From NCBI RefSeq assembly GCF_016458275.1, contig NZ_JAEMHM010000023.1:37706-101705 (forward strand): a DNA stretch of 64,000 nt, written 5' to 3'. The stretch comes from Geomesophilobacter sediminis. GTDB lineage: Bacteria > Desulfobacterota > Desulfuromonadia > Geobacterales > Geobacteraceae. A model generated the notes under the pieces. That model saw nothing but the letters and a program-made list of their open reading frames with translations. It did not search any database and was not told the DNA's origin. This document shows positions 34,364-42,289 of the stretch, one piece after another (the first letter of the stretch is position 1; every line of letters starts with the position of its first letter). The position numbers were made by a program, and so were the translations under genes.

Positions 34364-37300
34364 TTACCAAAGCCCTACGATCCTTTCCAGGACGGCGACG
34401 ACGTCCTGCAGGTTGATCTTGGTGCGGCCGGGAGCCGGCTGCGGTTTCCCGGTGGCACGGTTCACCGGCGCCAGGATGATCCGACCCGGATCGACCGCCG
34501 GCTGCGGCTCCAGCCCTACCGCGACCCGGAAAAACTTCAGGGCGGCCGCGAGGTCGACCTTGCCGTTGTTGTTGATGTCGCCGTAGGAGTCGGTGGCGAT
34601 CGGAAGGGCGCGCCCCCCGGCGACCGAGCGACCGAAGATGTCCTTGACCTGGGCGGTGACCGTGACGGTGTAGCCGGAGCCTGCGGCCAGCGGCTGGTCC
34701 GGTGTGAAGCTGGCGGTCATGGTCGCGGCGTCGTAGCTGACCGTGCCGGAGAGAACGTGGCCGGCGGCATCGGTTACGATCAGCGTCGCGGTGGTCAGGG
34801 TCGCCGGGTCGATGGGGACGGTGAAGGTCACGGTGATCGGCCGGTTGATGGGGATCGGCCCCTGCTGCCCCGCGGACGGGGTGAGGTCGTGCATCACGTA
34901 GACCTGCACGGTGTGCCTTCCCTTGGGGAGGAAGAGCCGGTACTGGCCGTAGAACGGGTAGATCGGGGCGTCGTAGGTCTGCCCGTCCACCAGGACCCGG
35001 AACGGCTCGCTGTCCAGCTTGGCGAACGCCTCGACGGTAAGGACCCCTTTCTGCCGGGGCGATTCGTAATCGGCGCTGATGCCTCCCGGCACCACCGCGG
35101 CATCGTGGAGCAGGCAACTGGCCGAGACCAGCCGGATCCCGTTGTAATACTCGCCGCGCACCAGCCGTACCGTGTGATCCCCTGTCGGCAGGAGGATGCC
35201 GTTGTCCACGCTGCTCCACCCCGGCCATTCCCTGCCGTCCAGGGAAACCCGGTCGAAATGCTCCCCTTCGAGCTTCACGGTCCGTTTCGCGGAGTAGGAG
35301 ACCGTGGCCGCGTCGGGGCGGGTGACCGTGGTGTCGGCGGCCAGGGCCCACTTCAGGCGGGCGAAGTCCTCGGCCTGGACCGTGTTCTCCGAGAAGAGGG
35401 CCAGGCGGTTGCTGTCGGAGAACATGTTCTTGAGCAGCAGCGAGAATTCCTGCCCGGTCTGGATGTTGGCCGGGAAATGAAAGGCGGGGAGCCCATTGGA
35501 CCCGACGTGGGACTGGGTGACGATGTTGACGTCGAACATGAGTGCGCTGGGATCAGCCTTCAGATGCGGGAATTCATTCTGGTAGGTGTTTTTGAAGTCG
35601 CCGTAGCGGTACGGATTGGAACTCCAGAACTGCCAGGGATCTTCAACCTGAACCGCGAAATCGAAGGTGTTCATGAAGCCGAGGATCGCCGGGAGATCGA
35701 CGCCGGTGTCGGTAAAGCTCTTTTGGGTAACGTCGGGGTAGCTGTAGTTCTGGCTGTCCACGGCGGTCAGGATCACGTCGAGATCCGCCGCCTTCGGGTT
35801 GTGAAAAATCCCGTCGAGGAAGGTGTGGTGCAGCCCGGTCACGACGTTCTCCCGATACTGGAGAAACTGGCCCCATGCGGTCGGATCGTTGAGATAGTAA
35901 TGCGGGGAGGCGGGGTCAAAGAAGACGATCGGGTCCAGACCGGAGATGGCCGCATAGTTCTGCCGGAAGTCGACGTTCATCGGGGTGAAGTACTGCAGCG
36001 AGGCCGCTTCGTTGTCGTAGTAGATCTCGGCGAGGTTGACGCCGTCCCAGTCGTAGCCGGTAAGTACGTCGTCGACGAACTGCTGGACCGACCCGAGGCA
36101 GACCGGGTTCTGCAGGTTGACCATCAGCCGCCAGAACGCATAGTTCTCGCCGGCGCCGGCGGTCTGTTCCCGGCACTCGGGTCGGGTGAACCAGAACTTC
36201 TGGCTGACGTGCGGGATTGCGAACCATGCGTAGACCTTGATCCCCCAGAGGTGACAGACGTCGATCAGGTGCTGGTACCCGAAGGTCCATTCCTGCGCGG
36301 TCTGCTCGTTGATCCAGAAGTGCCACCCGGCAGCGTAGACGGTGGTGATGCCGCGCCCGGCCCAGCCCCGCACCAGGTCCTCCACGTAGACTTTGCTCAG
36401 GTCGTAGTTCCCCGGATCGAAGTAGGCGTCGATGGAGCCGGCGGAGACGGCGGGCTTGAGGCGGAAGTGGTCCGCGAAATGGTACAGGAGGTAGGGGTGC
36501 CCCTTGGTCCCGTAGGTCGAGAAGTGGTCGTAGTAATCGGTCCCGACGTAGAGGATGGCCCCCGCCCCGTTGCGGCGCCCGATGGCGATGGGACGTCCCG
36601 TTGCCTGGTCGTAGGAAAAGACGGTGTCGCCGGCGGCGGTGTCGAAGAAATCGACCGGTTCCCCATCGGCCCAGATCTGGAACAGCTGCGGGTTCAGGTA
36701 GTCGACGAATTGGGTGACGGTGCCGCTGCCGCCGGAGTAGGAGATGCCGAGCGCCTCGCTCAAGGAGCTTTTGCCGAAGAGGAGGATCGATCCCCCTTCC
36801 TCCACATAGGAGACGACTTGCTGGACGGCATCGGCGGAGAGGGCCCGCGCCGCAGAGGACGGCAGCACCAGGATGTCGCCCACGGTGCCGGCGGCAAAGG
36901 AAGCGGCGAGGTCGTCCACGCGCTCCACGTTCAGCCCGTACACCCCGAGCATGGTAGCGAGGCTCTGCCGGTCGTTGTCCTGATCGGTGCCGGCGGCTGC
37001 GCCGGCGACCAGGGAGACTTTGGGGGTGGTCGCGACCACGGGCACGGCAGCGGCGGCCGCGACGTCGACGGTAATCTGGTTCGGGGTGCCGCCCGGGTTG
37101 TCGGCGCAGGAGAAGCTGACCGGGTAGCTCCCGGCGCTGCCGAAATCGGGGACCCAGGTGAAAAGACCGGTGGCCGGATCGAGATGGGAACCGGTGGGGA
37201 GGTTGCCGGAAGTTACCTGGGTGCAGCTTGCTGGCGCATCGGGGAACTGGACCGTGTAATGGAATAGGTCCTTCTCCTCGATGGAATACGAGGCCGCCCC

Positions 37301-37375
37301 CGCGGCAGAGGAGATCACCAGCACCATCAGGAACGATCCCAGCAGGGCCGGGGTATGCCAGCGCAAGGGCCTCAC
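34364..37375 (-). CDS. Dockerin-bearing multidomain exported TIM-barrel protein
   Basis: The GTG at 37375, with GGAG 9 nt upstream, gives 1003 residues with a signal peptide (RPLRWHTPALLGSFLMVLVISSAAGA). In order: an Ig-like putative-polysaccharide module (FHYTVQFPDAP ... GLFTWVPDFGSAGSYPVSFSC), a DUF4350/ThuA-like alpha/beta domain (SLVAGAAAGTDQDNDRQSLATML, ILVLPSSAARALSADAV), a TIM-barrel glycosidase-like domain (TVYAAGWHFWINEQ, KVYAWFAIPHV, YDWDGVNLAEIYYDNE), a Big_5-type Ig domain (NRPITVTFTVPIDPATLTTA) and a terminal dockerin-like module (DINNNGKVDLAAALKFFRVAVG, then KINLQDVVAVLERIVGLW). Only the first Ca loop is canonical. Its start overlaps a wecB-like remnant stop. Presumably it modifies or binds the operon's glycan. 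Confidence 0.82.
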   Translation of the reverse strand: MRPLRWHTPALLGSFLMVLVISSAAGAASYSIEEKDLFHYTVQFPDAPASCTQVTSGNLPTGSHLDPATGLFTWVPDFGSAGSYPVSFSCADNPGGTPNQITVDVAAAAAVPVVATTPKVSLVAGAAAGTDQDNDRQSLATMLGVYGLNVERVDDLAASFAAGTVGDILVLPSSAARALSADAVQQVVSYVEEGGSILLFGKSSLSEALGISYSGGSGTVTQFVDYLNPQLFQIWADGEPVDFFDTAAGDTVFSYDQATGRPIAIGRRNGAGAILYVGTDYYDHFSTYGTKGHPYLLYHFADHFRLKPAVSAGSIDAYFDPGNYDLSKVYVEDLVRGWAGRGITTVYAAGWHFWINEQTAQEWTFGYQHLIDVCHLWGIKVYAWFAIPHVSQKFWFTRPECREQTAGAGENYAFWRLMVNLQNPVCLGSVQQFVDDVLTGYDWDGVNLAEIYYDNEAASLQYFTPMNVDFRQNYAAISGLDPIVFFDPASPHYYLNDPTAWGQFLQYRENVVTGLHHTFLDGIFHNPKAADLDVILTAVDSQNYSYPDVTQKSFTDTGVDLPAILGFMNTFDFAVQVEDPWQFWSSNPYRYGDFKNTYQNEFPHLKADPSALMFDVNIVTQSHVGSNGLPAFHFPANIQTGQEFSLLLKNMFSDSNRLALFSENTVQAEDFARLKWALAADTTVTRPDAATVSYSAKRTVKLEGEHFDRVSLDGREWPGWSSVDNGILLPTGDHTVRLVRGEYYNGIRLVSASCLLHDAAVVPGGISADYESPRQKGVLTVEAFAKLDSEPFRVLVDGQTYDAPIYPFYGQYRLFLPKGRHTVQVYVMHDLTPSAGQQGPIPINRPITVTFTVPIDPATLTTATLIVTDAAGHVLSGTVSYDAATMTASFTPDQPLAAGSGYTVTVTAQVKDIFGRSVAGGRALPIATDSYGDINNNGKVDLAAALKFFRVAVGLEPQPAVDPGRIILAPVNRATGKPQPAPGRTKINLQDVVAVLERIVGLW

Positions 37376-37479
37376 CGCGCCGGCTCCCCGCCGCTTTGCC
37401 GCTGTTCCAGTTCCTGCGCCACCGGCGCCATCTTGGTGGCCTCCGGCCGGGTGCCGAAGACGGAAACGACCTTGATCAT
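37372..37479 (-). pseudogene. wecB-like N-terminal remnant (35 codons) heading the NfrAB-like operon
   Basis: The ATG at 37479, preceded by AAAGAGGAAAC, opens a 35-codon frame: MIKVVSVFGTRPEATKMAPV, then AQELEQRQSGGEPAR and TGA. VFGTRPEA-KMAPV is the diagnostic N-terminus of UDP-GlcNAc 2-epimerase (WecB/MnaA), which makes UDP-ManNAc; the rest of the ~370-residue enzyme is absent. The TGA overlaps the GTG start of the dockerin gene (GTGA), so the fragment now works like a translationally coupled leader. It appears to be the stump left by a deletion that fused the wecB start region to the next gene, although a selected leader peptide is also possible. The ribosome-binding site and reading frame are intact. 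Confidence 0.8.
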
Positions 37480-37869
37480 GTTTCCTCTTTCCTTGCTGGG
37501 GCGAAGTATTGTCACAAGGACTCTTGGGACAGTCAGGGATCACAATCTGAAAACTAGCTTCTCTTAAAGAGAGTGTCGGATTGCTTTACACTCGTTAGCT
37601 TTTTATGCTCTATGGTGGGGCGATCATGTGTATCGTAGGAAGCGATAGTTTCGAAGTTTCAGCAAAATAACACACTTTTCCGCAAATGTCAGTAGTGAAT
37701 TCTAGAGCAAAAAGTCCTCTTTGGTCCTGTATACAAAATGATTAGGCTTTGCTGAGTCAGCTTCCCTGGTATTGACACGGTCGGGAGGCACGACTATTTT
37801 GGCGGGGGCAGGGAGCGCCGCCTGGGGTGCCTGCATCGAGGCAACATCAAACTTCAATCCGGAGGCAGC
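37480..37869. other. Divergent intergenic region upstream of the NfrAB-like operon
   Basis: 390 bp, AT-richer than its surroundings, separating the minus-strand polysaccharide operon from the plus-strand phosphoesterase. A lac-like element TTTACA near 37582 with TATGCT/TATGGT further right is a weak plus-strand promoter candidate. TTCTCTTAAAGAGAG near 37560 is a short palindrome (core TCTCTTAAAGAGA) that could be an operator. GGAGGCAGC precedes the phosphoesterase ATG. Confidence 0.4.
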
Positions 37870-39000
37870 ATGATCCTCGGCAATCACCTTCCCGTCGTCT
37901 CTCCCTTTGTCTGCCGCTGCGTCATCGCCGCGGCCCTCGGCGCCATCTTCGGCGGGAGCTCGCTGGCATTCGCCGGCGCCCCGGTCAGCTTCCGTTTCGC
38001 GGTCACCGACGACAGCCGCGCCGAAGGTGGTTGGGCCGCGCGGGACAACGGCGTCGCCACCGTCGTGGTCAATGCCATCGCCCGGGACATTGCGGCGCAG
38101 CGGCTCGACCTGGTGCTTTTCCCGGGCGACATGGCCTCGGGGACCAACGACCCGCAGCGCGAGGAGTCGATGCTGAAGAGCTGGAAGAAGGCGATGGCGC
38201 CGGTCTACGATGCCGGGATCCCGGTCTACGTCACCCGCGGCAACCACGAGTACCGTCCCTCCCGGCACGGCGCGAAGAATCCCGATTCTCCGGTGGGCAC
38301 CTTCCTGCAGAGTTTCCCCATGCCGCTCAACGGGCCGGCAGGGGAGAAGGGGCTGACCTACTCCTTCGGGTACAAAAACGCCCGGTTCATCGCCTTTGAC
38401 CAGTACGCCGGGCGCCAGCCCGGTTTCGACAACACCCGCTTCGCTCCGGGAGCCAACCGCGGGCAGATGATGAACCGGTGGGTCCTGGATGAGATCGAGC
38501 GCTCCAGCTCCGGGGTGACCTTCGTGATGGGGCACGAGATGCTGACCCCTTCCAGCCACACCGATTGCCTCGCCAACGATCCGGACAGCCGCGACGCGCT
38601 GCTGCGGGCGCTGGGGAGCCACAACGGGACCTATTTCGCCGGGCACGACCATCTCTACCTGCGCGGGGTCTTCACCGATGTCGAGGGGCGCCGGGTCCCC
38701 GCTTTCGTGGTCGGCACCGGCGGGGCGGGAAACTATGACTACAAAGGGGACGGCTCCGCCGGGACCTACCCCGGGGCGCCGCGCTACCAGCTGCAGAAGG
38801 TTCTGGCGAACCGGGACAACCCCTACTTCGGATATCTCCTGGTGACGGTTTACGCCGACAACAGCTGGCGCGCCGAGTTCCGCGGCTTTCGCTTCAACAA
38901 GTGGGGCGACGCCAGCGACGTGTCCCTTTCCCCGATCACGGTGCTCGATGCGGTGACCAGCACCGAAATGGCCGCAAAATCGGTGCCGGCGAGCCGGTAG
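37870..39000 (+). CDS. Exported calcineurin-like metallophosphoesterase
   Basis: The 376-residue protein has an N-terminal signal/anchor (about 16-35). It carries the metallophosphoesterase signatures in order: FAVTDDSR (motif I, with S in place of the usual His), LVLFPGDMA (motif II), TRGNHEY (motif III), FVMGHEM (motif IV) and FAGHDHLY (motif V). Two-metal phosphoesterases of this group hydrolyse phosphate mono- or diesters; the missing motif-I histidine may change metal binding or substrate. The C-terminal ~90 residues (VGTGGAGNYDYKGDG, FGYLLVTVYADNSWRAEFRGF) resemble the beta-sandwich end of purple-acid-type enzymes. CGGAGGCAGC precedes the ATG. Divergent from the NfrAB-like operon. Confidence 0.88.
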   Translation: MILGNHLPVVSPFVCRCVIAAALGAIFGGSSLAFAGAPVSFRFAVTDDSRAEGGWAARDNGVATVVVNAIARDIAAQRLDLVLFPGDMASGTNDPQREESMLKSWKKAMAPVYDAGIPVYVTRGNHEYRPSRHGAKNPDSPVGTFLQSFPMPLNGPAGEKGLTYSFGYKNARFIAFDQYAGRQPGFDNTRFAPGANRGQMMNRWVLDEIERSSSGVTFVMGHEMLTPSSHTDCLANDPDSRDALLRALGSHNGTYFAGHDHLYLRGVFTDVEGRRVPAFVVGTGGAGNYDYKGDGSAGTYPGAPRYQLQKVLANRDNPYFGYLLVTVYADNSWRAEFRGFRFNKWGDASDVSLSPITVLDAVTSTEMAAKSVPASR

Positions 39001-39317
39001 GGGAGGGCCGAGGCGCCGGGCCCGGCACCGGGCGGCGTTCATGGCGAAGAAGTCTCTTCTCTCCATCAAATGAGAGTCTCTCAGCACTCTGAGGGCAACC
39101 TGACGATTCTGAAATCTCTACCTCACCTTCCTGACATTGACTTAACTTCCTCAAGACAGTCGCTTTTTTTGCTTGTCTCCTCAAATTCCCCTGCTAATCT
39201 ATTTGTCGTCCCTCGGGACAAGGTTGCTAGTAGTGTGAATGCTGGCTAATGGTAGAGTCGACCAATCCTTTTATCACATCCAATGTTGCAAATATTATGT
39301 TTGACAGAGGGAATAAC
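39001..39317. other. Intergenic, AT-rich, no gene seen
   Basis: 317 bp with a marked drop in GC in its right half, likely holding the promoter of the heme-binding-protein/ABC operon. A TTGACA at 39301 is too close to the ATG at 39318 to be a useful -35 box. TATTAT near 39292 is a weak -10 candidate. No repeat or RNA motif was recognised. Confidence 0.45.
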
Positions 39318-39758
39318 ATGAAAAAGTTCTTTTATGCCATCGCCGTTGCCATGCTGCTCGCCGTTGCCACTCCGGTGCTGCTTTTTGCCGGCTCCCCCGC
39401 GGACGGGGCGAATGCCTACCGCACCCTCCCCAAGCCCGGGGAGCGGGTAACCCTGGATGCGGGCCACTATTTCACCTACGGCTTCGACAAACGCCCCAAG
39501 ATGGGGACCTGTATCATGCGCGTGGAGATCTTTACCCGGGACGGCAAGCGGGACACCTCCTACACCGTGATCGGCGATGTGGACATGCCGTCGATGCGCG
39601 GCGCCCATTCCACCGGTGGGCAGAAATTCTCCCTTTCCAACAAGGGGGTCTATCTCCTCCCGGTGAACATAGCCATGCCCGGGGACTGGGAGGTGCGTTT
39701 CACCTTCACCAAGAGCGGCAAGACCGTCCTGAAGGGGATCTACCTCTTCGACATGTAA
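39318..39758 (+). CDS. Exported small protein, FixH/YtkA-like
   Basis: The ATG at 39318 with GAGGG upstream starts a 146-residue protein; an earlier in-frame start adds only low-quality sequence. The signal peptide is MKKFFYAIAVAMLLAVATPV, then LLFAGS. The mature part is one beta-sandwich-like domain: MGTCIMRVEIFTRDGKRDTS, VDMPSMRGAHSTGG, GVYLLPVNIAMPGDWEVRFTF. The MPSM...MPG-W pattern is typical of FixH/YtkA-like periplasmic domains that may handle copper or interact with redox complexes. It is the first gene before the cytochrome-binding-protein/ABC operon (157-bp gap with repeats), and joint function is likely but unproven. Confidence 0.75.
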   Translation: MKKFFYAIAVAMLLAVATPVLLFAGSPADGANAYRTLPKPGERVTLDAGHYFTYGFDKRPKMGTCIMRVEIFTRDGKRDTSYTVIGDVDMPSMRGAHSTGGQKFSLSNKGVYLLPVNIAMPGDWEVRFTFTKSGKTVLKGIYLFDM

Positions 39759-39774
39759 GAAGGTGCCCCTCGGG

Positions 39775-39905
39775 GGGATGGTAAGCCCTTGAACTCCCCC
39801 CTTTGCGAAGGGGGGCGGGGGGGATTTGCCTTTAGCTGGAACCTGCAAAAAACCAAATCCCCCTAAATCCCCCTTCTCAAAGGGGGACTTCAAACCACCA
39901 TCTTT
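39775..39905. repeat. Dispersed repeat family C, composite copy
   Basis: CCCCCCTTTGCGAAGGGGGG at about 39796, GGGGGGGATTTGCC, then AAATCCCCCTAAATCCCCCT-TCTCAAAGGGGGA to about 39888. It has the same ATCCCCC / CCCCTTTG-AAAGGGGG layout as at 13002-13056, in inverted pairs. It can form a large stem-loop inside an operon. Confidence 0.7.
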
Positions 39906-39914
39906 GGAGCGCGG

Positions 39915-41624
39915 ATGAAGAGAATCAGGAAAATAGTGAACTTCAGGAACCGGGCGCTGCTTTGCCTCCTTGCCCTTTTATTGCTGGTGCCATCCGTCGC
40001 CGCCTGGTCCGCTTCGGCCGATCCTAATCCGGTCCCTGCCGAGCGGCTCAAGCAGGGGGAGCGGATCTACCGCAACGGCATCCTCCCCTCCGGACAGCAC
40101 GTGAAGGTGAAGGGGGACCCGGCAGCCCGCGGCACCACCTTTTCCTGTGCCAGCTGCCATCTGCGCAGCGGGATCGGGGCTTTGGAGGAAAACGTCTTCA
40201 CCCCGCCGATCACCGTGAACCGGCTCTTCCAGCCGCGGCAGATCTTCTTCAAGGCGAACTACCCGGTCACCCAGCTCCGTCCCGCTTATACGGACGCCAC
40301 CCTGCTCGCGGCGATCCGCGACGGGAAGGACCCCGCCGGGCGCGAGTTCAACAACGTCATGCCCCGCTATGACCTCTCCGACGCCGATGCGAAGATCCTG
40401 CTCGACTACCTCAAGAACCTTTCGGTCAACTACTCTCCCGGGGTCACCTCGAACACCCTCAAGTTCGCCACGGTGATCACCGAAGACGTCCCGCAGGAAG
40501 AGCGGGACGCCATGCTCGGGGTCCTGAACCAGTACATCGCCATCAAGAACAGCCAGTCCCGGGCCTTCGGCAGCCGGATGAACAGCCGGGGCCGGCTGAT
40601 GGCCGAGAACATGCTGGGATCCAGAGACCTCACCGTCCGGCAGCTCTCCCTTTCCACCTGGGTGCTCAAGGGGGCCCCGGAGACCTGGCGGGCCCAGTTG
40701 GAGGAGCTCTACCGCAAGGAACCGGTCTTTGCCCTGATCGGAGGGATCAGCCACCGCGACTGGACGCCGGTGCACCGCTTCAGCGAGGATAACGGCCTGC
40801 CGTGCCTCTTCCCGCTCACCGATTTCCCGGCCATTACCGATTCCGACTGGTACACCCTCTACCTTTCCAAGGGGTACTACCAGGAAGGGGAGGGGGCGGC
40901 GCGCTACCTGAACGGGGAGGAGGTCGCCAAAGAGCCGAAGGTCGTGCAGCTGGTCCGGAGCTCGAACCGCGGCCGGGCCCTGGCCGCCGGTTTTCAGAAG
41001 ACCTGGAGCGAGCTGGGGCACCCGGTGCCGGTGACGGTCAACATTGCGGCCGGGGAAAGGCTGGACCGGGCTCTGCTGGACAAGGTGCTGGCGCGGGAAA
41101 AGCCGGCGGTGCTTCTGGTTTGGGACGATGCGACCGCCCTTGGGGCGCTGGATTCGCTTGCCTCCCGCAAGGAGCGTCCCCGGGTGTTCCTTTCCGGGCG
41201 CTACCTCGGCAAGGGCCTGTGGAGCATCAAGGAGGAGCTGCGCGGCTTCACCTACCTCACCTATCCCTTCTCGTTTTCCCCCTACCAGCCGAAGATCGGG
41301 ATGGGGCGGGTTTCGGTGCAGGGGGATTCGAAGACCGCGCTGCGCCAGGGCGAAGTGCCGCTCAAGGACCGGGTCGAGACGGTCCAGGCGCTCACCCGCG
41401 GCATGGTGGAACTGGTGACCACGGCCCTCATGGATATGCGGGACAACTACTACCGGGACGCCTTTTTGGACGTCCTCGGCGCCATGATGGACCAGTACTA
41501 TCCGCTCTACGGGCGGGTCGGTTTCGGGGCCTCCCAGCGCTACGCGGCCCGGGGGTGCTACATCACCCAGCTCGGCAAGGGGGCTGATCCGCAGTTGATC
41601 AAGAAAAACGGGTGGGAACAATGA
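39915..41624 (+). CDS. Cytochrome c / type 1 periplasmic binding protein fusion
   Basis: The 569-residue exported protein has a signal peptide (about 12-33). Residues ~40-175 form a monoheme cytochrome c domain (FSCASCHLRSG; distal Met likely in NNVMPRYDLS). Residues ~180-550 form a Leu/Ile/Val-type periplasmic binding fold (FALIGGISHRDWTPVHRFSEDNGLPCLFPLTDFPA, VVQLVRSSNRGRALAAGFQKTW, AVLLVWDDATALGAL). The heme may report on redox or couple ligand binding to electron transfer. It lies directly upstream of an exported unknown protein and a MacB/LolCDE-type ABC transporter, an export-type rather than uptake-type partner. Ligand unknown. The gene's stop overlaps the next start by 4 bp. Confidence 0.87.
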   Translation: MKRIRKIVNFRNRALLCLLALLLLVPSVAAWSASADPNPVPAERLKQGERIYRNGILPSGQHVKVKGDPAARGTTFSCASCHLRSGIGALEENVFTPPITVNRLFQPRQIFFKANYPVTQLRPAYTDATLLAAIRDGKDPAGREFNNVMPRYDLSDADAKILLDYLKNLSVNYSPGVTSNTLKFATVITEDVPQEERDAMLGVLNQYIAIKNSQSRAFGSRMNSRGRLMAENMLGSRDLTVRQLSLSTWVLKGAPETWRAQLEELYRKEPVFALIGGISHRDWTPVHRFSEDNGLPCLFPLTDFPAITDSDWYTLYLSKGYYQEGEGAARYLNGEEVAKEPKVVQLVRSSNRGRALAAGFQKTWSELGHPVPVTVNIAAGERLDRALLDKVLAREKPAVLLVWDDATALGALDSLASRKERPRVFLSGRYLGKGLWSIKEELRGFTYLTYPFSFSPYQPKIGMGRVSVQGDSKTALRQGEVPLKDRVETVQALTRGMVELVTTALMDMRDNYYRDAFLDVLGAMMDQYYPLYGRVGFGASQRYAARGCYITQLGKGADPQLIKKNGWEQ

Positions 41625-42289
41625 GCGGAGCGGCGATGAGACGAAAGCCCCACGATACCCGGATCGGGATGCTGCTGGCGTTGGTGCCGGCGCTGCTCCT
41701 GGTCGTCCTGGCGGCGCTGCCGGCCTTCGGCGCGGTCGGCTGCGACCTGAACGACGCGGATCGGGACGTCCCGCGGCTTTTCCCGGGGGCGACGCGTTAC
41801 CAGAGCATCTACGTCAGCATTCAGAAGAAGGGGGGGGCGGCGCTGCAGCACCGGATCGAGGGGCGCCTCGGCGAGCGCCACCTGGCGCTGTATGCTCCCA
41901 TCGACGTCCCCTATACCATCTACGAGATCTACAGCGGACCGAAGAAGGTGGGCTACATCCACGGGGTGAACCAGAAGGGGCAGTTCGGCGGCATCCAGGT
42001 CTTCATCGCCCAGGACCTCTCCGGCAAGGTCAAGACCTTCTACATCCAGAAGATGACCGGGCCGGCGGCGGCCAAGATGCGCGATCCCCGTTTTGCAAAA
42101 CACTTCGTCGGCGTCACCCTGAAGGACTTCGACAGCTACGATCCGATCACCGGCAAGGGGACCGGCCGGCTGGCCCACGTCCCGAACCCCGCCCCGGAGA
42201 TGGAGACCGATTTCTTCGGGGTGCTCAGGGGGCTCAAGAAGAACCTCGTCCTCATGGACGCCTTCATCTTTTCCGGGGGGAACCCGTGA
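41621..42289 (+). CDS. Exported protein of unknown function, possibly FMN-binding-like
   Basis: The start at 41621 overlaps the previous stop (ATGA); 41636 is an alternative start with GCGGAG upstream. The 222-residue protein has a signal anchor (about 16-38). It then has LFPGATRYQSIYVSIQKKGG, YAPIDVPYTIYEIYSGPKKVGYIHGVNQKGQFGGIQVFIAQ and VKTFYIQKMTGPAAAKMRDPRFAKHFVGV. The GYIHG...GGIQVFIAQDLSG run and a KMTGP motif recall FMN-binding (FMN_bind) domains, but this is uncertain. It is translationally coupled to the cytochrome/binding-protein fusion before it and the ABC permease after it, so it is a subunit of the same system. Confidence 0.75.
   Translation: MSGAAMRRKPHDTRIGMLLALVPALLLVVLAALPAFGAVGCDLNDADRDVPRLFPGATRYQSIYVSIQKKGGAALQHRIEGRLGERHLALYAPIDVPYTIYEIYSGPKKVGYIHGVNQKGQFGGIQVFIAQDLSGKVKTFYIQKMTGPAAAKMRDPRFAKHFVGVTLKDFDSYDPITGKGTGRLAHVPNPAPEMETDFFGVLRGLKKNLVLMDAFIFSGGNP

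Noticed and set aside
33669..35351. 560-codon frame spanning the cohesin gene and the dockerin gene end
   Set aside because: Only its last 177 codons look like protein (lipoprotein signal plus beta domain); the rest is an out-of-frame reading of the dockerin gene.
37480..37869. Phage integration or IS scar explaining the truncated wecB
   Set aside because: No terminal inverted repeats, target duplication, tRNA or transposase sequence was visible at the junction; a simple deletion is enough.
39301..39306. Perfect TTGACA as a -35 box for the FixH-like gene
   Set aside because: It lies 12 bp before the start codon, so its -10 box would be inside the coding sequence and the ribosome-binding site would be lost.
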